A stretch of 64,000 nucleotides of DNA from GCA-2748575 sp965222725 (GTDB lineage: Bacteria; Pseudomonadota; Gammaproteobacteria; Pseudomonadales; Ketobacteraceae). The notes beneath the pieces were generated by a model. That model searched no databases, was not told where the DNA came from, and worked only from the letters and a program-made list of their open reading frames with translations. The translations under genes and the position numbers were made by a program. Where the stretch lies: positions 4,774,001 through 4,838,000 of the forward strand of contig OZ244969.1 of the NCBI GenBank assembly GCA_965222725.1, given 5' to 3'. This document shows positions 39,701-46,900 of the stretch, piece by piece (positions within the stretch are counted from its first letter, which is position 1; the number at the start of each line of letters is the position of its first letter).

Positions 39701-40324
39701 GTCTTCGGAATAGGCTTCATAGAGCGTGGCCACTTCCTTGATCAATACCCCCATGGACCAGCCGTCGGCCACGATATGATGCATGGTCACAATCAGAATA
39801 TGACGGTCTGATGCCAGACGGATCAGGCGGGTCCGCAACAACGGGCCGTTAATCAGATCAAAAGAGGTGTGGGCATCACCCTGAAAGCGGGTCTTGATGA
39901 CTTCGTCCTGCTCCTCTTCCGACAGAGGTTCAAGACTGATGGTGGGCAGCTCCCAGCGCTGGGGGTCGTTAATCACCTGCTTGCCCTGCCCGTCTTCATT
40001 AACAAAGGTAGTGCGCAGGGATTCGTGACGGTTGACGATTTCCTCAAAGGCAAGGCGCAGGGCCTCTACATCCAGGTTACCGCGCAACTTGAGGGCGGCC
40101 GAGATGTTATAGCTGGCACTGCCAGACTGAAACTGATCCAGAAACCACAGGCGCTGTTGTGCATAGGACATGGGCAGCCGGTTGGACGACCGCTCATAAT
40201 GCTTGATTGCCCCTATTTTCGGTTGAGCTTGTTTACTTTTTTTCTTTTGTAGTTGTTTGAGTAAAAGCTCGCGCTGTTCTGGCGATAAGCTGGCCAACCG
40301 TTTTAATAACTGCTTGTCACTCAT
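27740..40324 (-). CDS. NRPS, three modules: C-A(Val)-PCP-E-C-A(Ile)-PCP-E-C-A-PCP
   Basis: A 4194-residue synthetase. Approximate layout: basic helical N-terminal linker 1-45 (not TubC-like); C 50-490 (HHIVADG at 183); A1 520-1010, pocket DALWLGGTFK, a known valine-type code; PCP 1048 with LGGDSI; E1 1085-1520 (HHLVVDGVSW); C2 1570-2010 of the D-accepting type (YPLSPMQEGMLFHSL); A2 2050-2540, pocket DAFFLGVTYK, isoleucine/valine-like; PCP 2578 with LGGDSI; E2 2615-3060 (HHLVVDVFSW, Gly of the motif replaced by Val); C3 3110-3560, also D-accepting type; A3 3600-4090, pocket DAFFMGFTYK, branched hydrophobic; PCP 4126 with LGGHSL, consistent with no epimerase after it; acidic tail ending EEGTL. 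PCP and E types agree with each other and give two D residues. The ribosome site is weak, and 582 bases separate it from the loading gene. Confidence 0.96.
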   Translation of the reverse strand: MSDKQLLKRLASLSPEQRELLLKQLQKKKSKQAQPKIGAIKHYERSSNRLPMSYAQQRLWFLDQFQSGSASYNISAALKLRGNLDVEALRLAFEEIVNRHESLRTTFVNEDGQGKQVINDPQRWELPTISLEPLSEEEQDEVIKTRFQGDAHTSFDLINGPLLRTRLIRLASDRHILIVTMHHIVADGWSMGVLIKEVATLYEAYSEDRSSPLPDLKIQYADYAQWQREWLTGDRLEKQLSYWKERLQGAPVLELPTDFSRPPVQTFAGANIQFELEPSLATRLNELAKKQGVTLFTVLMATLKVLLHRYSGQEDLCVGTPIANRTRPELEPLIGCFVNTLAVRSDLGGNISFTSLLRQMQQDLTGAYDHQEIPFERLVDELGVAREMSHTPLFQVMFVLQNATQTNALQLPGLDIELLPEESHTSKFDITVNLREEKGAIKGDWEFATDLFKHATIERMMGHFKNLLMSIVQDPSVGIDELTLLSDSDRSQLLQNFNQTTAAYERNDCIIQRFEAEARAYEHTTAIEFEEQSLTYGELNNLANRIGKTLIERGVKPNFRVGICADRSIEMVAGILGILKAGAAFVPLDPSYPQDRLLFMLEDTDADVVVVHSHLRERLPIADNQAVVLDDFTLKAPEENCDNPGVYVDPKAPAYVMYTSGSTGKPKGIEVVQRNVVRLVRNTNFMSLNDSVVFLQYAPISFDAATLEIWGPLLNGGKLVVCPPGQLSAEELGQVIQKHQVNAAWLTAALFHFIAEYHIESLAGVKQLLAGGDVLSPALVKKVLATHPGTTLINGYGPTENTTFTCCYPMRTVDDVRQTVPIGKPIANTRIYILDKQLNPVPVGVPGELYTSGDGVSNGYLNRDELTNEVFVRNPFDDGDDPVMYKTGDLVRFYEDGNVEYIGRIDQQVKIRGYRIELGEIEEALGRINTVRSVAVIAREDVPGVKRLVAYVIPQDNEDVIAHELKAELKNSLPEYMIPSAFVVMENFPVTANGKLDRKALPKPENETEGAASRVPPRNNKEQALADIWKAVLNLEEVGVYDNFFELGGDSILSIQITSRAKMAGLHLTTKQIFENQTIAELAEVASEVEAPILAEQGLVMGDVTLSPIENWFFEHDFKDEHHWNQSVLLNIKPEVTLANAKIGEALSMVMVQHDALRLRFERTEEGIRQYHHDDPDGYGHFALHDVDLRNKPAHSIADEISSQASGIQSSLNLEKGPIVAAVIFELPQNQRKLLLVVHHLVVDGVSWRVLLDDFTTALEAISNKQAPRFQPKTTSYKQWVEALQQHVSSGALDGEVDYWKNIIGHQKTSLPVDDENGRNLVALSHKHTVTLDSAKTAELLRDVPKAYKTEINDILLTALAKTVTSWSGNRELLIDLEGHGREMFNERVDLSRTVGWFTSVYPVRLRYDSALPVDVNLKGIKENLRTIPNRGFGFGTLKYLSEDPLIRQAFSDAPKADVVFNYLGQFDAILDNNAWFELASEDKGSEHSLDSEEPHLLSVNSHVVDGALHVEWIYSTEIFDTHSIEYLSNHYIDNLKQIIDYCLDPTTFGYTPSDFPLADLTQPEIDRLFGTNPNIEAVYPLSPMQEGMLFHSLFDTSSGVYFEQLSVEVVGDIQREKLYEAWNHVVNRHPVLRSAFLWDELDRPLQVVSSRIQAEVSEFDWSDLDESQEQHRLNLWLEQDRKRGFDFAKPGLTRLAWIDLPNKRARLVWSFHHVVLDGWSLPLVMGEAFQSYAAMVQGQQPMLAAPGRYEDFIAWLKDFDKADALQFWKNYLHGFEAPTPIACKKQPLPDAKKQYFESEINLSEEQTAQLQQFARDNHITLNTVLQAGWGVLLARYSGEEDVVFGTTVSGRPADLNGVENIVGLFINTLPLRVQIAEDTCIVPLLQSMQEEQLDLRRFEATPLVDIHHHSEVPGDQTLFDSILVFENYPVGDAVRAGDQLLDISQVTSIEHTNYPLTLIVEPKETIRLKLSYDATLFDRSTVERMLAHLEVILTSSLTQPDVPVKRFTLLADSEQEKILEEWNPAPAEYPRDKCLHELFEAQAESNPDQIALVSGETTVTYGELNRRANQLARILIARGAKDQGYVAIALDRSIDMIVSILATLKAGGAYVPLDPSYPEERLTFMLEDTKAPVLVTRAEFADVILPIAQKAGDVQAVMLDSDSGYIADQFDSNLDQPIFGDASRLAYVVYTSGSTGKPKGVVCTQLAVNRLVIDANYIEFKPQDKVAHLSNVSFDASTFEIWGALLNGGTLVVIDKELLLTPEAFIAEAKRTGINTMFITTALFNAFAINHPEFFETLDYLLFGGEACDPQQVRKIARFHKPTHFLHVYGPSENTTYSTWYEIEDVPEGAITVPIGRSLSGSTAYILDKHMQPVPVGITGEIYVGGDGLATGYLNDPDKTALAFIANPFPNDSDRLYKTGDLARFTEDGQIEILGRADDQVKVRGFRIELGEVEACLTRLDAIKEAVVIVRQDEPGQKRLVAYVLVDGDMDVAELRRESSKVLPKHMMPSAFVIMEAFPLNQNGKVDKRKLPEPTAEATQTSEYIAPRNDKETILVDIWQQVLKADTIGVHDNFFELGGDSILSIQIISRAKRAGLHITAKQVFEYQTIADLAEVATDLKDVVKAEQGLVEGEALLTPVQQWFFNQQLADIHQFNQSVIFELDARITQAHIKEAWEGVLYQHDALRLLFHREHSSAIPARQWHQTFRQSEHIEALLDQVFESVDLSSLAEGARKEQIETLADQFQAEINLEKGPLIKVVRFDLGADQSSRLLVVIHHLVVDVFSWRVLVEDLQTALTQCMENQPVQLGAKTTSFQQWGEALQEFTNSGALDGDYEYWKSLLELPTADLPRDNNGKNTVASVQVVENSLSSDLTKTLLTKAPSCYRTEINELLLTALSLTLSEWNEHNNLNKNVLLDLEGHGREHIADSIDISRTVGWFTSIFPLILQVEDSDLGGVIKSIKEQMRAVPMKGMSFGLLRYLHDDDEVQQRLAGLPEAQISFNYLGQLDKVVDDGSLIQQAPENPGQEISPACERNYDLEISARVQNGELKLAWRYSTALHHEKTIRKLADTLVQTLARVIEHCANADNRGYTPSDFPLAGLSQNQVDTLFGHQDGVQAVYPLSPVQEGMLFHSLYEPGSWVYFDQVSVDLGSDVNEELLFRAWETVVNRHDILRTGFIWEGVKQPLQVVHETIDLPVQRYDWSQFSEAEAKDKLERFMVDDRNFGFNFRKPGVLRLTWIKLPSQRNQLIWSFHHILLDGWSMPVVFKELFASYEQLLKAGDVQLPSAPHYQDFIGWLLSQDKQAENEFWGRYLAGFSAPTPIPLRNSPAVVSRKEKEGESAARYCEREIKVSGELLDTLQALAKDQRLTLNHILQGVWGALLNRYSGEEDVLFGTTVSGRPADLAGVENMVGMFINTLPLRMFVDNELPFMEWLQRVQDQQVEMKHFESSSLVDVQKHSQVSSKQALFESILVFENYPIDESLEDSQSLLDVGEIEAFQQTNFPLTLVAIPGRDLIVRFSYDSHLFEHDTIDRMLSHIENALVSVSQNPEQPVGDLDILSRQEREQVLHDWNHTFRAFPDEKPLAQLFEEVVAKHGDLPAAIHDDRQITYRELNERANQLAYYLLEQGVQIGQPVATCFERSFQMLVSVLAILKAGGAYVPIDPSYPEDRVQYMLDDTQAPVLLVDEQFEDRFGYLQTTKVVNYQGSQAELANYSRENPGLTMPDGGHSLALIVYTSGSTGKPKGVLVPQRGAARMAINTNYMDLKPGNRLTHAANLSFDATTFELWAALLNGCALVIVDKDTALSADAFARLVETHKPNLVFLTTALFHVLSKQTPQMFADLDYLMFGGEACDPNLVRALLESEHRPKRVMNFYGPAENSTYATYYDIKEVLPGATTIPIGYPVGHTTVYILDSKQRPVPFGVPGEIYCGGKGVALGYQNRPDLTASVFMDDPYCEVPGYGMYKTGDLGRIMPGGEIEILGRADDQVKIRGFRIELGEIETALTSLEGISDVCVLAKQDQAGNKQLVAYCEQSSDEKPDVPAIRAKLKQMLPDFMVPAAFVFMDRLPITPNGKFDKRALPDPDPGAFQVAEYVGPRNNVEEALVAVWQDVLGLPQVGIYDDFFELGGHSLLITKVSSRIKEQLNVELPLRTLFEVPTIAALAEIIATVMWQSQPQEEAGEEEWDDEDFEEGTL

Positions 40325-40906
40325 TAAGGATTTGCCTGTTTAATTTTTTCTTATCTATACACTGCAATCGCTTCTACCAACGTGCGGCCAAATAGACCTC
40401 TTAAATCGCACGTTAGAGCCCGCTAGAAGTGGTGCAGAAAGGAAGCCCTGACCAGTAGCCCTGGATTCCCCAAGCTATTACAACTGATAAGTTTTTCGGA
40501 ATGGCGTCGGTACCTGGTGTAAGGTTAAGTCCCCAGAGCCAACCTTACTTATAACTCTAGCAGGCATCATCCAAACCAACCTGCTGAGTTAACCAAATCA
40601 AAGATACCCGAATCATGGTTCCGTTCGTTACCCGGAAAGCAACGAACACTCTTCAAACTTATGGTTATAGTTGTACAGCTTTTTATATTTATTATTGTTT
40701 GTCTTCAGTTTAGGCATAGGCACCTTAAATCCGCAGTATTTAGCCCAATTTCGCCTTGCGATTTAAGGGGTTACCCATTCAGTCCCTTGAGTGCCGGTAA
40801 ATCCCATTGTTAAACAAAGTGGGTAACGTGCATTTTATAGGAGAGTTAGGCTGATGCCCAGCCCCCAGAGGGGGGCCGGTTCCCAGAAGGCGAAATTGAT
40901 CACTTT
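40325..40906. other. 582-bp NRPS intergenic region with several hairpins
   Basis: This non-coding stretch separates the loading NRPS from the next one on the same strand. I see at least three short perfect stems: GTAAGGTT/AACCTTAC (40519-40548, 14-nt loop), AGCAGG/CCTGCT (40559-40585) and GTTCGTT/AACGAAC (40623-40647, 11-nt loop). There is also a near-perfect GTTACCCATT/AGTGGGTAAC pair (40770-40827). A CTTAAATCGCA block at about 40400 recurs inverted at about 40757, and a related CTTAAATCCGCA lies near 40723. It probably holds a promoter or processed leader for the downstream NRPS gene. I find no reading frame worth calling and no known riboswitch. Confidence 0.55.
40861..40876 (-). terminator. 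GC hairpin after the loading NRPS gene (weak terminator candidate)
   Basis: GCCCCC-AGAG-GGGGGC forms a 6-bp GC stem about 30 bases past the stop of the loading NRPS. No T-run follows in the direction of transcription, so it could be a partial terminator or an mRNA 3' stabiliser rather than a full stop. Confidence 0.35.
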
Positions 40907-43900
40907 TTAGAGATCTTTCGGGTCGTCATCAGAATCGTTTTCCAGCTCCGCCAGCATGGCCGCCAGCTCATCATCATCGGCACCGCCCAGTTCGGCCTCC
41001 AGCAGGTGCAGGGCAATGCCTTCCACCGTCGGATCCTCGAACAGCACGCTCAGCGCCAGCTCCACGTTAAACTGCTCGCGGATACGGGACACCACCTGGG
41101 TTGCCAGCAGTGAATGGCCCCCGATATCAAAGAAATTATCCTTGATACCGATCTGCTCACGGTTCAGCACCTCCTGCCAGATAGCCACCAGCTGCTCCTC
41201 GGTTTCATTCCGCGGCGCAATATACTGGCCGGCGGTGCTGGTAGCCCCCTCCGGATCCGGCAGGGCTTTCTTGTCCACCTTACCGTTGGCGGTGAGCGGC
41301 AGCTCATCCAGAATCACGTAGAAGGCCGGCACCATGTATTCCGGCAACTGCTTGCGCAGTGCGGCTTTCAGGTTGGCTGGGTCAATGTCGGCCTTATCGG
41401 ATACCACATAAGCCACCAGATGGCGGTCGCCGGCCTCATCACTCCAGACCTGCACCACGGATTCGCGCACACCCGGGTTCTTGCTGACGGTGGATTCAAT
41501 CTCACCCAGCTCGATCCGGTAACCGCGGATTTTCACCTGATGATCGATCCGCCCCATGTATTCGATGGTGCCGTCGGCCAGGTAGCGGCCCAGATCACCG
41601 GTTTTATAGAGGCGGTCGTACAGGCCGGCTTCCCGCTGAACGGTGGCGCCAAAGGGGTTCTCCACAAAGCGCTCTTCGGTCAGCTCAGGTCGGTTCAGGT
41701 AACCCTGACACACGCCCTGACCGCCGACATGCAATTCACCGGGCACGCCCACGGGCACCGGGTTCATGTGGCTGTCCAGAATATACACATCCAGATCCGG
41801 AATCGGCCGGCCGATCAGGCTGGCACGCTGATCCAGATCTTCTTCGGTAATGCGGTGATAGGTAACGTGCACCGTGGTTTCGGTAATACCGTACATATTG
41901 ATCAGCTGCGGCCGGCTCAGACCATGGCGATCATTCCAGGTTTGCAGAGCAGAAAAGTCCAGCGCCTCACCACCAAAGATCACATAACGGATCTGCAGGC
42001 GATTGGCCCATTCGGTTTCCTGCTCACACTGGGTTTCATCCACTTTAATAAACTGGGTAAAGGCAGATGGCGTCTGGTTGAGCACCGTGACGCCCTCTTC
42101 CACCACCAGTTTGTAGAAATCCTCGGTGGCTTTGGCAATCGCCTGTGGCACCACCACTACACGACCGCCGTAGAAAAGCGCTCCCCAGATCTCCCAAACG
42201 GAAAAGTCAAAGGCGAAAGAATGGAACAGGGTCCAGACATCATCCTGACCAAAGCCATACCACTGATCCGTGGCAGTAAAGAGCCGGATCACATTGCTAT
42301 GGGGGATGAGCACGCCTTTGGGCTTACCGGTGGTACCGGAAGTGTAGATAACGTAGGCCCGGTTATCCGGCCCGGCAATGGATTCCAGATTATCCGCCGG
42401 CTGTTGTTCCAGCTCGGTGCCGAGCTGATCCAGGTACAGGGCTTCATATCTGCCCTGGGGAACATCATCCCCCACACTGCTGTGAGTCAACAGCAACGGA
42501 CAGGCGGCATCTTCAAGAATGAACTGCTTGCGTTCGCCCGGGTTCGCAGGGTCGATGGGCACATAGGCGCCACCGGCTTTCAGCACTCCCAGAATGGCGA
42601 CAATCATGTCCAGCGAACGATCCAGACTGATACCGATCAGGTCATCGGCTTTCACACCGCGGGCCCGCAGCAGCGATGCCAGCTGATTGGCCTTGCCGTT
42701 CAGTTCGGCATAGGTCAGTGATTCCCCGGCACAGCTGACGGCTGTGGCCTGCGGTGTGGCAGCCACCTGAACCTCAAAACGACCATGAATGGTGTCCTGA
42801 TAATCATAGGCAGATTCCACATGATTCCATTCCCGCAGAATCAGCTGCTGCTCTTTATCTGTCAGCAATGGCAGCTCAGAAACCCGCAGGTGCGGATGGG
42901 CCACGACAGCTTCCAGAATCATCTCAAAATGGCCCACCATGCGGTGCACGGTGTCGCGGTTAAACAGATCTGTGTTGTATTCCAGCTCGCCCACCAGACC
43001 ATCGGATTTTTCCGTCAGATTCAGTACCAGATCGAACTTGGCCGTCTGCATCACCGACGGCAGCAGCTCCAGATCCAGACCCGGCAGGCGCAGCTCATGT
43101 TCTGCTGACGCATTCTGCAGAGTGAACATCACCTGGAACAGCGGTGAATGGCTCTTCTCGCGGGCAATCCCCAGCTCGTCCACCAAACGCTCAAACGGCA
43201 GATCCTGATGGCTGTAGGCGTTCAGGGTCACGTCTTCCACCTGCATGAGCAGATCCACAAAACGGGGATCGTCTTCCAGGTTTGCCCGCAGGGCCAGCGT
43301 ATTCACGAAGCAACCGATTAACCGCTCGAATTCCTCGCGGGCACGGTTGGCGACCGGCGTACCGATACAGATATCCGACTGGCCACTGTAACGTTGCAGC
43401 AAGGCGTACAGGGCACCCAGCAAGGTCATGAACAGGGTGGCACCCTGGCTGTGACTGAGTTCATTCAGTCGGGCGGTCAGTTCCGCCGGAATTTTCACCT
43501 GCTCGTAGGCGCCATGGAAGGTCTGAATCGGCGGACGGGGTTTGTCCGTGGGCAATTCCAGCACCGGCACATCCTGCAGATGGTCACGCCAGTAGGACAG
43601 CTGATGTTCGTATACCGGGCCATCCATCCAGTCGCGCTGCCACTTGGCATAATCCACGTACTGCACTTTCAGTTCGGGCACGTTGGCTTCGCGGCCTTCT
43701 TTCAGGGCGGCGTACAGCTCGGCAATTTCATCAATCAGAATACCCAGCGACCAGCCATCAGAAATAATGTGGTGCATGGTCAGCAGCAACACGTGCTCCT
43801 GCTCGCCGGACTTCAGCAAGCGGGTACGCATCAGGCGGATACGACGGGCCTTGTTGATGGGGCCCAGAATCAGGTCGAAGGATCGGGTCGCCTCATCTCG

Positions 43901-46900
43901 CGCCAGGCGAATAATTTCCGCTTCGCGCTCTTCGTATTCCAGATTGCTGATATCACGGATGTCCATAAACCAGTCGGAAGGCTCGCGAATCACCTGAGTC
44001 GCACGGCCGTCATCAATCAGGAAAGAGGTGCGCAAAGACTCATGACGCTCCACCAGTTTCTGGAAGGCCTTTTTGAGTATCTTGGTATCCAGATTGCCTT
44101 TGATGCGGATTGCCGCCGGCATGTTATAGGAGGTACTGATGTTGTACTCGGAGTCGCCGGTTTCAAACTGGTTAAGGAACCACAAACGTTGCTGGGCAAA
44201 CGAAAGCGGCAGATCCTGATCCCGCGGAATACGCTCCACCGGTGGCGGCGCCAGGGATGACAGGGCATCACCGGCTTCCAGTTTTTTGCACAGGTCTTCA
44301 ATGGTGGAAGCGGTAAACAACGCCTTCACCGGCAGATCAATACCAAACACATCGCGGATGCGGGACATACACTGGGTTGCCAGCAACGAGTGGCCACCCA
44401 GCTCGAAAAAGTCGCTCTTAACACCGACTTTTTCCAGGCCCAGAATGGACTGCCAGATATCCGCCATTTTTTCTTCCGCATCATTGCGGGGTGCCACATA
44501 GGCATCCCCCATCAGCAGATCCGCTGACGGAGCCGGCAATGCGGAACGGTCAACTTTGCCATTGGGTGTTAACGGTAATGCATCCAGCGTAATGAATGCC
44601 GCCGGCATCATATAATCCGGCAAGTCGACTTTAATCGCAGCGCGCACATTAGGAATCACCGCGTCGCTGTTTTCAGCGGTAACTACATAGGCCACCAGCG
44701 CCTTGCTGCCGGCGTTGTCTTCTTTGGTAATCACCAGGCTTTCGCGCACTTCCGCCACACTGTTAATGGCGGTTTCGATTTCGCCCAGTTCAATACGGAA
44801 ACCACGGACTTTTACCTGATGGTCGATACGGCCCAGGTATTCCAGATTACCGTCATCATAATAACGGGCCAGGTCACCGGTGCGGTACATGCGCTGGTAT
44901 CTGGCATCGGTTTCAAACGGATTGGACAGGTATTTTTCTGCGGTCAGATCATCACGGTTGCGATAACCGCGGGTGACACCGGTACCAGACAGATACAGCT
45001 CGCCCGCAATCCCCGGCGGCACCAGGGCGCCATGCTTGTTGAGCAGGTAGGCATGAGTGTTGCTGATAGGCCGGCCGATAGTAGCCCGGCCGCCTTCCTG
45101 GCGCAGTGTAAAGGTTGAATAAGTGGTGTCTTCCGATGGGCCATACAAATCATAAACCCGCTCCACCTTGGTGGACTCATACAGCAGATCCACCAGGCTG
45201 GATGGCAGGGCTTCGCCGGCCAGATTAATCACTTTTACATTATTGGGAATGGCCTTCTCCCGCTGCAAGGTAGCAATCGCAGAAGGGACGGTGTTGACCA
45301 GGCGCACTTCGTCTTTCGCCGGAATATGCGGCAGGGCCAGCACGTTTTCCGCCAGAATAATTTTGCCGCCCGCAGCCAGGGTGACAAAAATTTCGTAAAC
45401 GGACAGGTCAAAGCAAACCGATGTGGCCGCCAGGGTGCCGGACAGATCCTCGGCAGAATATTCAGTGTGCGCCCAGTGAATCAGTGCCGCCGCGTTGGCG
45501 TGGCTGATCATTACCCCTTTGGGTTTACCGGTAGAACCGGAGGTATAAATCACATAACCCAGCTGCTGATTATCCAGCGCTACGTTCAGGTTTGCCCCTT
45601 CGTAATCGGCAAACACGCCTTCCATCTGATCCACCGCCAGCACGTCAAACTGATGGGCTTCGCTGGATTGGGGAAGGCTGTCCAGCAGATCGGACTGGGT
45701 TAACAACACCGGTGCCTGGGCATCTTCCAGCATGTAGGCAACACGATCTGCGGGATAAGCAGGATCCAGTGGCACATAAGCGCCACCGGCTTTGAGAATC
45801 GCCAGCAGACTGACAATCAGATCCGTGGTGCGGTACTGACAAACACCCACCAGGGTTTCGTTACTGACACCCAGGCTTTGCAGGTGACGTGCAACCCGGT
45901 TGGCCCGCTCATTCAGCTCTTGGTAGGTCAGCCGCTCGTTATCGTATACCAGTGCTGTTTCATCGGGGGTTTTCTCCACCTGGGCCTCGAACAGGCCGTG
46001 CATGGTGGAATCCGTCGGGAAATCCTGATCGGTATTATTGAACTCATCCAGTATCAGGGCTTTTTCTTCGCCCGTCAGAATGGACAGGTTACCAATGGGT
46101 TTGGCCGGCTCTGCCAGAATACTGTCCACCAGCTGAATATAATGATCCACAAATCTGGCAATGGTGGATTCTTCAAACAGATCGGTGGCATATTCCAGAT
46201 CCCCATAGAGCACTCCGGATTCTTCACTGAACTGCAGCGTCATATCAAATTTGGACGTGCCCGGCGATGTGTGCAGGCTTTCCACATTAACGCCCGCCAG
46301 ATTAAAGGCCTCGTCGATAGTGGAATTTTGCAGCACGAACATCACCTGAAACACCGGGGAATAACTCATATCCCGGGGAATGCCCAGATGTTCCACTACC
46401 CGTTCAAACGGCATGTCCTGATTGGCAAAAGCATTTTGCGTGGTTTTGCGAATGCGCGTCAGGAATTCACTGAAACCCGGATTGCCACTCATATCCGTGC
46501 GCAACGCCATCGTATTAACAAAAAAGCCGATCAGACGTTCCAGCTCCGGCGTAGAACGGTTGGCAATGGGTGTACCCACGCAGATGTCGTCGGCCTGGGT
46601 GTAGTGATGCAGTAACACCTTGTAAGAAGCCAGCAAGGCCATGTACAGGGTAACCCCCTGGGAACGGGCCAGTTGCTTGATGGCCTGCAGCTTTTCCTTG
46701 GGGATGGAAAAATAATAATTGGCGCCTTTAAAACTTTGCTCCGGCGGCCGCGGGTGATCCGTGGGCAGATCGAGTACCGGCACGCCTTTGAGGGAGGCTT
46801 TCCAGTAATCCAGCTGATGCTCCAGCACCTTGCTGTCGAACAACTGTTTTTGCCACTGGGCAAAATCCACGTACTGAACCGGCATGGGATCCAGTTGCGG

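Noticed and set aside
40519..40548. Integron attC-like site (GTTAAGT next to an inverted repeat)
   Set aside because: The partner RYYYAAC core is missing at the expected place, and no integrase or cassette array is present.
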